A stretch of 64,000 nucleotides of DNA from Porphyra umbilicalis (lineage: Eukaryota; Rhodophyta; Bangiophyceae; Bangiales; Bangiaceae), in contig KV918862.1 of assembly GCA_002049455.2 (NCBI GenBank), positions 1 to 64,000 of the forward strand, read 5' to 3'. The notes under the pieces were generated by a model. That model had not been told where the DNA came from, searched no databases, and saw only the letters and a list, made by a program, of their open reading frames with translations. The position numbers and the translations under genes are program-made. This document shows, piece after piece, positions 21,824 to 33,330 of this stretch (position 1 is its first letter; the number at the start of each line of letters is the position of its first letter).

Positions 21824-22822
21824 TTAGGACAGGGTGCTCTCAAAGTGTAGTGATGCACACATATACTTAGATCAAGGGACTTGCTCTCCGTTTCAGAGGT
21901 GGCAGTCTGCATTCGTGCCCTCAGGGATCTGAAGGCGTGTCAGTGTTGAAAGGGTTGCGATGACGCTGAAAGCGAGTGAATTTACGTGGCTGAGAAGGAC
22001 TGTCCTGTCGCAAAGGTCACAGGGCCCGTACGGCGCCTGCCCCCCTGCCCTCCCCCACCGCCCCGAGTTGCGCGCAGCGACCGCGCGCAGCGACTTTTCG
22101 GGGTTCGAAGCGGCCACGATGACCCGCGGGTGGTCGTGCCTGTGCGCCGGCTTCTGTTGCGGCGGCGCGTCGGCGGTTGCTGACGCCATCTACCTGCGCG
22201 CTCCGAGGCGCCCCATCGCGCGGCGGTCGATCTCACCCGCCCGCCTGTGCGCCGTGTCGGGCGCCCCGCCCGCTGCGCGCAGGTGCGCTGCGCGGCGGGG
22301 TAACGGCCCCGCCAGAGGGCGTTGCGCCACGCCGGCGGGCCGCTGCCGCTGCAATGGCGGCGGCGGCACCTCTTTTCCCGCCCCACACACCCCCCGCCAC
22401 GGCAACGTGGCTGTACGTGCCCCCGTGGGTGCTCGCGGCTATGGACCCGGCCGAAGTTCCCAGTGCCAATGCGTCGCCGAGCGCGCCACCGCCCTGAAGG
22501 CCAGGGTATTGCACGTACGTGCCTGGAATTTAAGGAAGCAGCTCCGTCACGGTGTGCATGGCAATTGCGTCATGAGGGGGACTTGGATCTACATCGTTTG
22601 CAACTCTACCCCCTCTCAGGCGTTGGAAACGGCCCTCACGATCGATTCTAGAAGTTTAATCTCTATAATTGAATGGGGGTCCGATTCGGATGAGATCCTT
22701 CACGCACTTCGCAGACGATCCCTGAGGACACGAATGCAGCCTGCCACCTCTGAAACGTAGAGCAAATCCCTTGATCTAAGTTTATGTGTGCATCACTGCA
22801 CTTTGAGAGCACCATGTCCTAA
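21824..22822. mobile_element. 999-bp segment bounded by 105-bp inverted repeats
   Basis: The arms 21824-21928 and 22718-22822 are reverse complements over 105 bp without gaps and with seven mismatches (about 93%). Shared landmarks are GGTGCTCTCAAAGTG, CTTAGATCAAGGGA and TTTCAGAGGTGGCAG. Outside the arms both flanks also contain TTTCAGAA at 21781 and, inverted, at 22858, so an older outer end may exist. The core 22020-22500 is far more GC-rich than the arms. One plus-strand frame (21960-22760) spans the core but looks compositional. It is most likely a fold-back or MITE-like DNA element; no target duplication was identified. Confidence 0.6.
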
Positions 22823-24240
22823 GAGCACACCCAACAACGTCTCCCGCAAGTTCTGAAACATAAAACGGAATATGCCACGTTTGCTTGCGTGGAGGACGCT
22901 CAGCGGCTCCCCTTTTTTCTCATCCAAGAGGGCCGTCCGCGGTCCTGGAGTTATCGAAAACAGGGGCTACATGGTCCAGAGATGGGTGCAAGAAGATGGG
23001 GGAAGCGTGCCTAGCAACGTCGATCCCCAAGCGGACAGAAATCGAACATATATCCAAGCAGTCACGAGGCGAGGGAGGGATGGACAAAAAGGCTGCGATC
23101 CCGACAAGAACGCGTCGCCACTTTCCAATCGTCAGTGCAGACTTTTGTTATCTGAGTAAACATACCGAAAGTCAGGTTCACACGTCTAAAATAAGGCGCC
23201 ACGAACTGACAGGAACTGGTCGCCCTGCTGGCACGACGCATAAAAATCTCACTTCGGGAAGACACCTGGCGAACTAATGACAGATGGCGAGCCTCACGCG
23301 ACAGCGCAGAGCCGCGGCTCTCGGTCGAGGACCCTGGGAACGGGGTGCGCTATGCGACGCGCTGTCAAGACGCGGCCACGGCAGGCACCGCGCGGTCCGA
23401 CAGATGCTTCGATTCGAATGCTTCCAGAACGAGAGGCGGACGGCGCCTTTACTGGTGGCGGCGTTGGCTTGCTCAGAACGAGCTCTGCCGCAATCGTCGA
23501 CACGGACAGTGTCGGTGGGCCCGCGCGAGAGTATCGGCGCGGTCGCGCAATCAATCACGTGATCCGTTTGCATGCAATAAGAAATCTATGAAAGTTTCCA
23601 ATCTGATCTAAGCCATATCATTGGCTGCTGGAAAAGCACACAGATATGTTGGATGAGAGGCGGATCCATCATCGCCAGGGGTCAGCTGGCCCGTGATCAG
23701 ATTTCTCTGGTCCCTGTTGGCGCCAGGCCCGCACCCCCCCTCCAATCGGTCGTAGGGTAGCCTCACGTCAAGCGTGGCGCGGCGGGTGCCTCAGCCGCTT
23801 CCACGAGGCGGGAATTTCGTCGACACAGGGGCACGCACGAGGCCCCGTGCCAGTGTCGGTGCGGCCCGCCTCGTGAGCGGCGCTGCGTGGGGCCGTGTGG
23901 TAGAGGGGGCCGTTCGGGGAGCCTCAAATGCTCCTCCCAGGGCGGTCTCGGGCACACCTCCCGCTCGGGCGGGCCCGCAGCACCCTTCGCCCCCCCATCC
24001 ACGCCCGCGCACAAGGAGCCGCAGCGTGGGATGCCATCCGCGGCTCGTTGGGGCGCCCGCTTGGGCCTCCATCGGCCGCACGGAGAGGCGCCCCCTGGGC
24101 TGCGGTCGCGCGCTCGTGCTCCGCGTGCGTGCGCTTCTCGCTTCGCGTGCTGTCGGCCGCCGGCGACGGCATATGAACGCGCCGTCCGCCGGCGGCTCGT
24201 GATCCCTCGCTCATTCATCCCAACGACCTCCCACACGCAT
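22823..24240. other. No gene recognised
   Basis: Mixed composition, with a GC-rich part from 23760. Overlapping open frames on both strands between 23280 and 24240 have the Arg/Ala/Pro signature of GC-driven chance frames; none carries a recognisable domain. Confidence 0.4.
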
Positions 24241-24243
24241 CCC

Positions 24244-24640
24244 CCTACCGTTGAGTTCTTCCCGCCCTTGCTGCCGTCCTGGGACGCCGGCGGCTGCCCC
24301 CCCCCCCCCCTTGCTACTGTTGAGTTCTTCCCGCTGTGCCGCCGGCGTGGGACGCCGGCGGCTGCCCCTCCCCCCTCCGTGCTACCGTTGAGTTCTTCCC
24401 GCCCTCACCGGCGGCGTCGGACGCCGGCAGGTGCCCCCCCCCTCTGCTACCACTGCGTTTTTCCCGCTCTGCCGCCGGCGTGGGACGCTGGCGGCTGCCC
24501 CCCCCCCCTCTCTGCTACCGTTGCGTTTTTCCCGCACTTGCCGCCGGCGTGGCACGCCGGCAGCCATTTCCCCGACCTCTCCTTCTACCGTTGAGCTTTT
24601 CCCACCCTTGCCGCCGGCGAGGCACGCTGGCGGCGGTTCC
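24244..24640. repeat. Minisatellite, unit about 67 bp, six copies
   Basis: Units begin CTACCGTTGAGTTCTTCCCG and contain CCGGCGTGGGACGCCGGCGG (an imperfect palindrome) followed by a C-rich run. Copies start near 24244, 24312, 24380, 24447, 24515 and 24584 and diverge to the right. Confidence 0.8.
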
Positions 24641-24836
24641 CCGCCCTCCCCCCCGCTTGTTTTTTTTTTGCCGCCCGCCACCCGCTTTTGGCTCTTTGCC
24701 CGCGTGCGCCGCCGGTGCTGCGTGGGCGCCGGCGGGGTGCCGTGTGCGCAACGGTGCCTCGTCCCCTCCGCCCCCCCCCCCTCCCTGACCCTCGGCCAAT
24801 CTGTTCAAGAGCCACGGCTCTCCCTCATCTCCCACC

Positions 24837-26114
24837 ATGACCCGCAAGCCCGACCCGGAGCGCGACACGGAGCGGAGGAGGGACCAGCGTCGGCGGCACC
24901 AAGAGCGTCTTTCCGGTCTCGCGCGGTGCACCTGTTCGTGCCACCTCGGGGGGTGCCCGCCGTGCTCCGCATCTTCACCGTCGCTCGGCGGACGGGCGCC
25001 ATCCTTGCCGCGCAACAACTGGGCGCCGCCGGCTAGTTGGCACCCTCAACAAGCCGGCGGCAACTGGGGCGGGGGGTTAGGACGGTCGCGGTCGCCACCG
25101 CGCAACAACTGGGCGCCGCCGGCTGTACGGCACCCTCAACAAGCCGGCGGCAACTGGGGCGGGGGGTTAGGACGGTCGCGGTCGCCGCCGCGCAATAACT
25201 GGGCGCCGCCGGCTTAACGCGACCCAACGAAAGCCGGCGGCAACTGGGGTGGGGGGCAAGGACGGGCAGCGTCGCCGCCGCACAACAACTGGGCGACGCC
25301 GGCTCACCCGCACCCACACCAAGCCGGCGGCAACTGGGGCGGGGGGCAAGTATGGGCGCCGTCGCCGCAGCGCAACAACTGGGCGCCGCCGGCTAGTCGG
25401 TATCCACACCAAGCCGGTGGCAACTGGGGCGGGGGACAAGGTCAGGTGCCGTCGCCGCCGCGCCAAAGCTGGGCGCCGCCGGCTGATCTGCACTCACAAC
25501 AAGCCGGCGGCAACTGGGGCGGGGGACAATGACGGGCGCCATCGCCACCGCGCAACATCCGGGCTCCGCCGGCAGATCGCGTCCCACCGCAGGCCGGCGG
25601 CAACTGGGGCTGTGGACAAGGACGCGTGCCGTCGCCGCAGGGCAACGACAGGGCGCCGCCGGCTCAGCCTCACCCACACCAAGCCGGCGGCAACTCGATG
25701 CCCCCGCCTGTTGGTCGATAGGCACAAGGCGGCGGCAACTGGGGTGGCGGGCAAGGACGGGCGTCGTTGCCGCCGCGCAGCGACTGGATGCCGCAGGCTG
25801 GTTTCATCCCTTCTCAAGCCGGCGGCGGCGACGGACGGCACCCAACAGGCGGGGGACCGCCGCCTTGTGGCGTGAACGGCGGCGGGCCGCCAGACCAAGG
25901 TCCCCCCCCGCCACAAGTCGTCAGCGCGCCGCCGGCTCACGGCTGTCTGCCGCTCGCCGGCGGCAGGTTCGCGCCGCCGCCCGACGTTTTGCCGCCTCAA
26001 GGTGGCGGCCAATCGCGTGGGGTCAAGGGACGGGCGGCATTGCCGCCGCCGGCTAGTTTTCTCGTTTCCACGAGCCGGCGGCAACTTTACATCTTCGGGG
26101 GCCAGCCGCCGTGA
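24837..26114 (+). pseudogene. Relic of a Gly/Pro/Trp 30-residue repeat protein
   Basis: From the ATG at 24837 the frame gives a charged N-terminus (MTRKPDPERDTERRRDQ) and then units of exactly 30 residues with the cores NNWAPPA and QAGGNWGGGQG. The 90-bp DNA unit runs from about 25013 to 25760, eight or more copies. The repeat is kept in this one frame although it is interrupted by stops (TAA at 25215, TGA near 25530, TAG near 25722, TGA at 26112). That suggests a once-coding array now decaying, or a gene whose introns I cannot place. Coding character then moves to another frame (about 26060-26313, with GGESAPPAADEPQAGG). It may be the upstream part of the SANT-like gene that follows. Function unknown. 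Confidence 0.45.
25013..25760 (+). repeat. 90-bp tandem repeat array with codon periodicity
   Basis: CAACAACTGGGCGCCGCCGG recurs at 25013, 25103, then in variants at 25193, 25283, 25373 and onward at 90-bp steps. 90 is a multiple of 3, so all frames keep their register across the array. Confidence 0.85.
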
Positions 26115-26317
26115 AGCCGGTGGCTCGCGGGCGCCGCCGCCGGCCAACGTGGTGCCTGAACGCGGCGGGGAGTCGGCACCGCCGGCTGCAGATGAACCAC
26201 AAGCCGGCGGCGCACAGCCCGCACACGCCGAATGCCGGCCGCCGGCAGCCGCCGTGCACCCCCCGCCCGTCCCGACGCTGAATCCAGGGGTTCCGGGGGA
26301 GGCTTCGGCGTAAACAC

Positions 26318-26590
26318 TGGCGGCGGGCCACGACAAGCCGGCGAGCCACGACAAGCCGGCGGGCCACGATCAGCCGGCGGGCCCCGACCTGCCGGCGGGC
26401 CAGGGCAAGCCGGCGGGCCAGATCACGCTGGCGTGCCAGGACACGCCGGCAGACCACGGCAAGCCGGCGGGCCACGACCAGCCGGCGGGCCACGACCAGC
26501 CGGCAGGCCACGACCAGCCGGTGGGGCGCGGCCCGCCGGCGGACCAGGACAAGCCGCCGGTGGACCAGGACAAGCCGCCGGCAGCGCGGG
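26318..26590 (+). repeat. 18-bp minisatellite
   Basis: About fifteen units of the type CGGGCCACGACAAGCCGG. It is translated in one frame as GGPRQA/GGPRPA hexapeptides and in another as AGHDKP/AGHDQP; both are low complexity. Confidence 0.8.
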
Positions 26591-26671
26591 GGCGACGCCG
26601 CCGGTGGAGAAGTAGTCGACGTTGACGACGTTGGCTGTGACCTCGCTGCGCTCAAGTACGCGGCCCCCGCG

Positions 26672-28009
26672 ATGGGAACCGGTCCGGGCTGGACCGACGA
26701 GGAGCGTCTTGCGCTGTGCAAAGCCTACCTGACCATGATGCAGGACCCTTAAGGGGGCGGACCATAGTCGCCCGACTATTTGGACTGCGGTGGTTTCGGC
26801 ATGGAACCGGTTCCTGGCGGGACGCCCTGGCGTCCGCCGGCGCACTGACCGAGGAGTCGGGGGGGTGCAGAAGCAGTGGGACAAGATCCGCAAGGGTGTC
26901 AACGAGTTTGGCTCGCGCTACCTGGCGGTCAAGCGTATGGAACTGACGGGGAACCCAAATGAGAAGTACATGATTAGCGCGGCGATGGCGCGCTTCTGCG
27001 GCGCCAATGTGTACGAGGCGATGCGCAAGGACTGCGCGGCGGACATGGCCAAGGGCAAGAAAACCAAGCGCAAGGCCAAGCAAGTGCACTGCCCGTGGGT
27101 CCCGTGCTGGCGGGTGCTGCGACATGTCGACAAGTTTAGCGGGGCCGCCGGGGCCGCCGCAGCCGACGGCGGCGCAGCCGGTGCCGGATCATCCGGCGGC
27201 TCTACCAGCGGCCGCTCGACAAGCGACTCTGACGAGGACGCGAAGGACGCGGGTGCTGGCGGTTACCAATCGCGCCCGCGTGGTTCAAAGGCCGCCAAAC
27301 GTGACAAGGCGGAGGACATCCAGGCGTCGCGTATGCTGAAGGCAAGCACGGACGCGTTGTCTGCGTTGGCCCGAGCAACGTCTGAGCGTACAACCGTGGC
27401 ATTTTTCAACAGTGCTGAGATGCGGGACACTCCTGAAGCTGTCTTTTTCCGTCGCGCCCATGCCCGCAAGCTGATGGCGGCGGCCGGGTTGGACGTGTCC
27501 CGGCCTGGTACTTTGTCTTCTCTGGCGGGGACGGCCGCCGCCTCCACGCCCGCGACTGGTGCAGATGTGCCGGCGGAGGGAGGGTTGACGCCCTCTACAC
27601 CCGCCCTCACGTCAACCTCGACACCGCGTACGCCGCCGGCGCCGGCGCCGGCGCAGGCACCGGCGGCTGGCGCGGCACTATGCCGGCATCTCCGCCGGCG
27701 GCGAGCATCACAGGACCTGAGCCGCCGGTACGAGCGGTCACGGAGGCGGCGGCGAGTACATCTGCACCGCCGGCCTCGGCGGACGGCTCCGGTGCAGCGA
27801 GCCGTGGCCGGCGGTCGCTGGTGACCAAGCAGGCTAAGTCGGCGGCAGCTCTTGCCGCCGCGTCGTAGACGCTCGACGACGAGAACGACGGCGTGTATGT
27901 GGTGCCTCTCTTTAACACACGCGACAGTGGCGCGGGCCATGTCGAGGACAAGGATGAAGCTGAGGGGGATTACTCTAGTGATGACGAGACCAACGCTGAG
28001 TACGAATAG
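26672..28009 (+). pseudogene. SANT/Myb-like (trihelix-type) protein relic
   Basis: The N-terminal module has the tryptophan spacing of a SANT/Myb-like DNA-binding domain: GWTDEERLALCKAYLTMMQD, then TIWTAVVSAWNRF, then VQKQWDKIRKGVNEF. A conserved-looking block follows (ELTGNPNEKYMISAAM ... CPWVPCWRVLRHVDKF), then a Ser/Asp linker, a helical segment near 27330-27480 and an Ala/Pro-rich region. A plausible acidic C-terminus (EGDYSSDDETNAEYE) stops at 28009. The first tryptophan block and the rest are offset by one base at about 26749, where CCCTT would be in register as CCCT. A second register change occurs near 27680, with a TAG just before the last 46 residues. Such modules are often found in transposon-associated and trihelix-like proteins. 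It is probably a decayed gene, unless the shifts are sequencing errors. Confidence 0.5.
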
Positions 28010-28682
28010 TGTGTGGAGTGTGTATCGGGCAGCGACTTCAAAGGTTTCTTTTTCCCCATTGGGCAAGGTTTTTTTTTCTTACCTCTTTTGTCTTTGCGCG
28101 CAACAGTGGCATTACTTCGGCATCTTTCATTCGGCCGCTACGGTGGCCCTTGGCAGGTCCCTCCTCTGTGTCGTTCGCGAGCAAGGCATCCGTGATATTT
28201 GCGAGTAAGGAGTCACGACAAAGGCAAGAGGACAGATACGTCGAAGGAAAAAAAAAACCGCGGGGGAAAAAAAAAAAAATTGTGCTGCCCCGGTTACAAG
28301 TATGGCTCAAGAAGCGTGGCTCTGTCCGCCCAAACATCCACCGCCAGGTCATGTCTCAGCTTGATGTGCTCCTCCTCACTCCGTGTCTCCGCCCACGCGC
28401 CCAGAGCATGCCCAAAAGTGCCTGCGGGCAACCAGGCGACAGGCGCAATGACGGGGGGGGGGGGGCACGCGCGCCCACGAAGCCCACCCCAGCGTCGTGG
28501 CCATCGCTACCGACGGCACCACCGCCGCTAGCACCAGATCCGCCGCCGCTGCCGGCTCCACTGTCACCGCAGGCGCCGAAAATCCAACGACGCCCAGCTG
28601 CCGCCGCACCAACGCGGTGCCCCAAACGCCCCGAGCCGTCGCTGCCGGCCGCCTGACGGCCGGCGGGGGCGGCGGCAGCAGA

Positions 28683-30604
28683 TCAACCACCGCCCGCCCC
28701 GTCCCCACCTGGTGCCGGTCCTGCAAAGCGGCCGCCATCGGCTGCCTGACCGCCGGCGGCGGCAGAAAGAAGTGCGCCAACACCGCCGCCGCCGGCAGTC
28801 TCGCCAGCGCCGGCGGCGGCAGCAGCCAATCCGACACCTGCCGCCCCCGCACCATCATGCCCCGGTCCCGTCAAGCCGCCGCCGCCGGCTGTCTGACCGC
28901 CGACGATGGCGGCGGCAGCAGATGCCCCGGCGCCAGCTCCCCCACCACCCTGTCCCGGTCCAGCCAAGGTGCCGGCGCCGGCCGCCGGACCGCCGGCGGC
29001 GGCAGTGGCGGCACATCCCCCCACCCCCGCTCCCCCACCACGAAGTCCCGGTCCCGCCAAGCCGCCGCCGCCGGGTGCTTGACGGCCGGCGGCGGCGGCG
29101 GCAGCAGATCCCCCCGCCCCACCTCCTCCACCACCTTGTCCCCGTCCCGCCAAGCCGCCGCCGCCGGCCGCCTGACCGCCGGCGGCGGCAGCAAGAAGTG
29201 CGCCAACACCGACGCCGCCGGCCGCCTCGCCAGCGCCGGCGGCGGCAGCAGCCAATCCGCCACCTGCCGCCCCCCCACCTCCAAGTCCCGGCCCCGTCGA
29301 GCCGCCGCCGCCGGGTGCTTGTCCGCCGACGGCGGCGGCGGCAGCAGATCCCCCAGAGCAACCTCCTCCACCACTCTGTCCCCGTCCCGCCAAGCCGCCG
29401 CCGCCGGCCGCCTGACCGCCGGCGGCGGCAGCAGGAAGTGTGCCAACACCGCCGCCGCTGGCCGCCTCGAAAGCGCCGGCGGCGGCAGCAGCCAATCCGC
29501 CACCTGCCGCCCCCCCACCACCAAGTCCCGGTCCCGCCAAGCCGCAGCCGCCGGCCGCCTGACCGCCGGCGGCCGCAGGGGCAGCAGATCGCCCCGCCCC
29601 CGCCCCCCCACCACCAAGTCCCGGTCCCGCCAAGCCGCAGCCGCCGGCCGCCTGACCGCCGGCGGCCGCAGGGGCAGCAGATCGCCCCGCCCCCGCTCCC
29701 CCACCACCCTGTCCCCCACCCGCCAAGCCGCCGCCGCCGGCCGCCTGACCGCCGGCGGCCATACGGGTGCGGGACACGTACCCGTCTTGTCGCTGTTCCG
29801 TAACCACGTTGTGAAGGATGGCCACCTCCTTGATGACGGTGACCATCTGCGCCGCTGCGTCGGAGCCGACTGCAACAAGGGTGTCCACAGCCGCCGAAAC
29901 GGGATTGGACGTCCCAACGAAGTTGGCCACAAGGGACTGCCGGCGTGCCGTGCGAGCCTGGCGGGCATCGTCCGCCCTCTGGTAGTTTTCCAGGGCTTGC
30001 CGCCGCTGCGACTCAAACAGCGCCTGGCCCGACCGGCTGCAAACGTAAAACTGGGCCGACAGCTTCTTCTTGTTTCGCTTTTTGAAGATAACGCCGTTCT
30101 GCGTGATCTCGCGCTGGAAGAGAAGGGGGCTCAGCGCAATCGTCAGGGGCGTGTGCCCGGGATTCAGACACTTTGTGCACCTGGGAAGCGCAAACAGAAA
30201 CCGCAACGAGTGGCAAGCGAGAAAAGCGATGGAACTGGTGTGGAGCGTGCGTGTCAGCTCGTGTCTGCATAAACAAGCAACACGCGTGATATACGGCAAC
30301 CCAAAAGCAAGCAGCAGAATCTTGTCGTGGGCTGCTCACAGAAAGAGAAGCGCAGTACTTACGGAGCTTTGCACGGGCACTTCAGAGCGCTACATTTGGC
30401 TCCCGTGTAGAACTCGTGCCCTTTCGGCAGAGCGGCAACGCACTGCACGTTGCCAACCACCATTGTGCAGTTGGGAAAGCAGTGGGTTTTGCCGTGCTCT
30501 GTCGTCTTTTTGTAGCCACAGGCCCCGCACGTCGCGTTGGCCCGTCCGGGGCGCTCAGCAACTGCCTCCTTGGGCGACAGATTCAGCGGGGGCGCGGGTG
30601 ACAT
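28683..30604 (-). CDS. Cys-rich (zinc-binding-like) protein with Gly/Ala repeat tail, two exons
   Basis: Exon 1 (30604-30363) and exon 2 (30180-28683) join through a GT-AG intron to give 579 residues. The N-terminal 130 residues contain at least ten cysteines, in CGACG, HCFPNC, KCPC and, across the splice, CTKC, then NPGH and a final YVCSR; this suggests one or two zinc-ribbon-like folds. A charged helical region follows (about 115-190, QRRQALENYQRADDARQARTA). The rest is a low-complexity tail built from GGQAAGGGGLAG units, encoded by nested repeats of about 93 and 240 bp, all multiples of 3. The ATG at 30604 was chosen as the first in frame upstream of the Cys block. It converges on the SANT-like relic. 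The family is not recognised; nucleic-acid or protein binding is an inference only. Confidence 0.6.
28700..29770. repeat. Nested GC-rich coding repeats
   Basis: A motif containing CGCCTGACCGCCGGCGGCGG recurs throughout. Longer units of about 240 bp start near 29160 and 29400, and 93-bp units start near 29520, 29613 and 29706. They encode the Gly/Ala tail of the minus-strand gene. Confidence 0.75.
30181..30362 (-). other. Intron of the Cys-rich gene
   Basis: On the minus strand the donor is CC|GTAAGTACTG and the acceptor TGCGCTTCCCAG|GTGC. It is 182 bp in phase 2. Removing it joins KCPCKAP directly to CTKCLNPGH in one frame, which is strong support. Confidence 0.75.
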
Positions 30605-33330
30605 TGCGCTCCGCCGGGGATCCTACAAGTAGCTCAATCGTCCATGCCACGAACCCCATTTCCAGCTCAACAATAGATCGGAGCTGTCCGTTAGAATCGT
30701 GTCGCCAAGGGCAGTTCGATGAGCGCAACGCGATGATTCCACCGAGAAGCGTTGACACACACACGCCCCGCCCAAATGGAAGCGATCATATCCATCATAC
30801 CTGCGCTTCCGTCACTAGATGTCCCGGAGGTGGCAGCCGGGGCTGTGGCCACCGCTGCTGCTGAGCCGCCGGCCATCGGACGTGGCCGGTGGGATATGCG
30901 CGCCCGTACTGTGAGGTGAGTGCTCGAAAGCGCGAAGAGGATGTGCGTCACGACGGTGGCGACGAACGGCAGCGGGCTGTCGTCAACGATGAGCGCCGTC
31001 CCAGCGCGGGGCGCCCTAAATTGGGACAGTTGACTGCCGTCCCAGCGCGGGGCACGTAAGGCTAGCGTTGAACTGAACCATCGGGGCGCGGCTTTTCGAA
31101 AGCAATCAACTCAATGTTTTTCGCCCACTCCGTCGCATCGCGGGCACCAAACGTGGTAGACATCTTTGAAACGTAAAGTGTATGATTCACTAAGACATGG
31201 TCACAACTACATCTAACATTTGTGACGGGACGTAAGTACAGGTCGTTCGATGAGGCTGCACTCTGGATTGTCCAAGACAGGCATGCTTCAGGAAAGGTCG
31301 CCTCTTCTTGGACTGTCCAGCTTTTGGCGCAAGGACAATAAACGCCTCTGTGGAGCGTTTTTCCCGTGCAAACCATGTTTTCACTTGCATACTTTTGCAG
31401 TCGAGCATTTTACACCGACTTTTTGGATGCATCAGAAGCGTCTCTGGAAGCGCCTCCTATGGTGTACAGGGCCATAGTGTGAATGCCCGTATGCAAACGT
31501 ACGCAGATGCTCAACAAGCGCGTGCGAGCTCTCCCGTTCTCTCGACGAGGTGTTTCTGCGATTTCTGCACGCTTGCATTAGGACACCCTTGTCGAGGCGC
31601 GTGTATTAAGTCGAGCACGGGTGTCGAGGTGCTGCACGAGTACCGGGTTTTCACACTTAGCTCCCCCTTCTCTGCGACTTGACGGTATTTATTGCCAGCC
31701 ACCGGAGCGGCAACTGTCCCTCCGTGAACGGCGAACGGGAATGGTCTCGGTATTGTGAACTCACTTCCCACCAAGTTCTGTGACAATTGCCAAAGAACTG
31801 TGCATCCCGTGCGGAAAAAGCGGGTTCCGACGCCCCCCACCCCGGGGGGGTTGCGGGGCTTGCGGCACGATATCCGCGTCGCTCTGCGGACTCTGTCCCG
31901 GTTGCCCACTGCTGTTGCCATACTCCACCTTCGGTACCGTGCTTCCTCGCCGCCGGCTTGTGCTTGCGCCAGTGGCGGCTACGGCAGCGGCGGCTACCTC
32001 CCGCTGCGACAGCCGCCGCCGCTGCGGCGACCGAGCCGCCCGCGTGGCGGCCGCACCCCCGCCACCTCCGCTATGGCCCCGCCCCGCGTGGCGGCCGCGC
32101 CCCCGCCATCCCCGCCATGCGCCCCCCGCTGGCTCTGCCCCGCCCCGCCACCTGCCCCACCGCCCATCCCGCTCCGATGACCACCGCCGCTGCGGAGACC
32201 GAGCCGCCTGCGTGGCGGCGGCACCGCCGCCACCTCCACCAACGCCCTCCCCCCCCCCCCCCCGCTGGCACTGCCCCGCTCCGCCACGTGCTCCACCGGC
32301 CCTTCCGCTGGCTGACCTCCCCGATGTCCTCCATCGTCGCCCCACCGTACCAGCACTACGTATTTCTTGCCCTACTCGGCACAGATCCGGTACTGAGCAC
32401 CGCACCCGTTTAGTGTATCAAGTCGCACTTGTAAGAACTTGAGCGGACGTCATAGAGCTCTTAATCACGCCCTAATCTCGTCGCCAGCACGCCACAACGA
32501 GTTTTTTGGACGGGATACGAGCAAACACTCCCAGCGTGCGAGCAGGAGCCCGTTTTCAACGAGCGTTTACGAGCAATTTGGGCCAGAACCGGGCTCGTGG
32601 TGGATCCAGCAACGAGGTGCACTGCGCTGGCTGATGGCGATCCGAGCTTCAAGTACTCGTTCATCAAATAAGTTTTTCTCACTGTAATGTGCGATTCCAG
32701 CTGATCAGCCACTGTAACATCATTGTGTCAACACTGGTACAGGCATTTTCTCACGTGCTTTTTCTAGAGAAAAAACGAGAGCGCCCCAGCGAAAACGGAG
32801 AAGACCGCCGACATCGCAGGAAGCTCCCGAGCAGAGTAATATTTTTCTTGTCCGCTGAGGATCAGGTTAAGCCCTCAGAGGCGGCCAGTTGCTAAAAACT
32901 GGGGTCAGACGGATAGATGCAGAAAACACGCAGAGGACGATGGGCAGACTGCCAACCTGGACCTTGTTTCGACAGGTCAACCGTCACCGATTTGTTGCCA
33001 CTTGACCCTCTGACGAGGTCCACCCTTGACGTATCAGCGGTGTACTCGGTGAAAGGCATCCACGCCCCCTCCCGCGTTCAGAAACAGGACACTGCTCGGG
33101 CGTGGCTACTGTCAGACGAGATGAGAGCTGAGCGCGCAGTATCGTAGTCACTGCAGAACACTTCGAGGCCTGCTCGCTCGCCCCAAGCATCAGTCCCCAT
33201 CGAACACCGAGCGCTCACGCAGGGCCTCTATTGTGCCACTTCCCCACGCCGTCCTTTCCCCTCCTCCACTCTCCCAGGTCCGGCGCTCCTCTTTTCTCTG
33301 CAACTCGTTGCGGCGCTGCGGGCTCCTGCC
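30605..33330. other. No gene supported
   Basis: The left part (30605-31900) has moderate GC and short frames only. GCCGTCCCAGCGCGGGGC occurs twice near 30990 and 31042. The part 31940-32330 is GC-rich with a loose repeat containing GAGCCGCCTGCGTGGCGG near 32030 and 32200. Nothing convincing was found in 32400-33200. The 140 bp before 33331 are pyrimidine-rich and may be the leader of the next gene. Confidence 0.4.

Noticed and set aside
24244-26590. CRISPR-like array
   Set aside because: Units are contiguous minisatellite repeats without unique spacers, in a eukaryotic context.
24837-28009. Alternative genetic code or stop read-through in this region
   Set aside because: All three stop codons occur in the decayed frames, and long intact genes elsewhere use standard stops; decay or missed introns is simpler.
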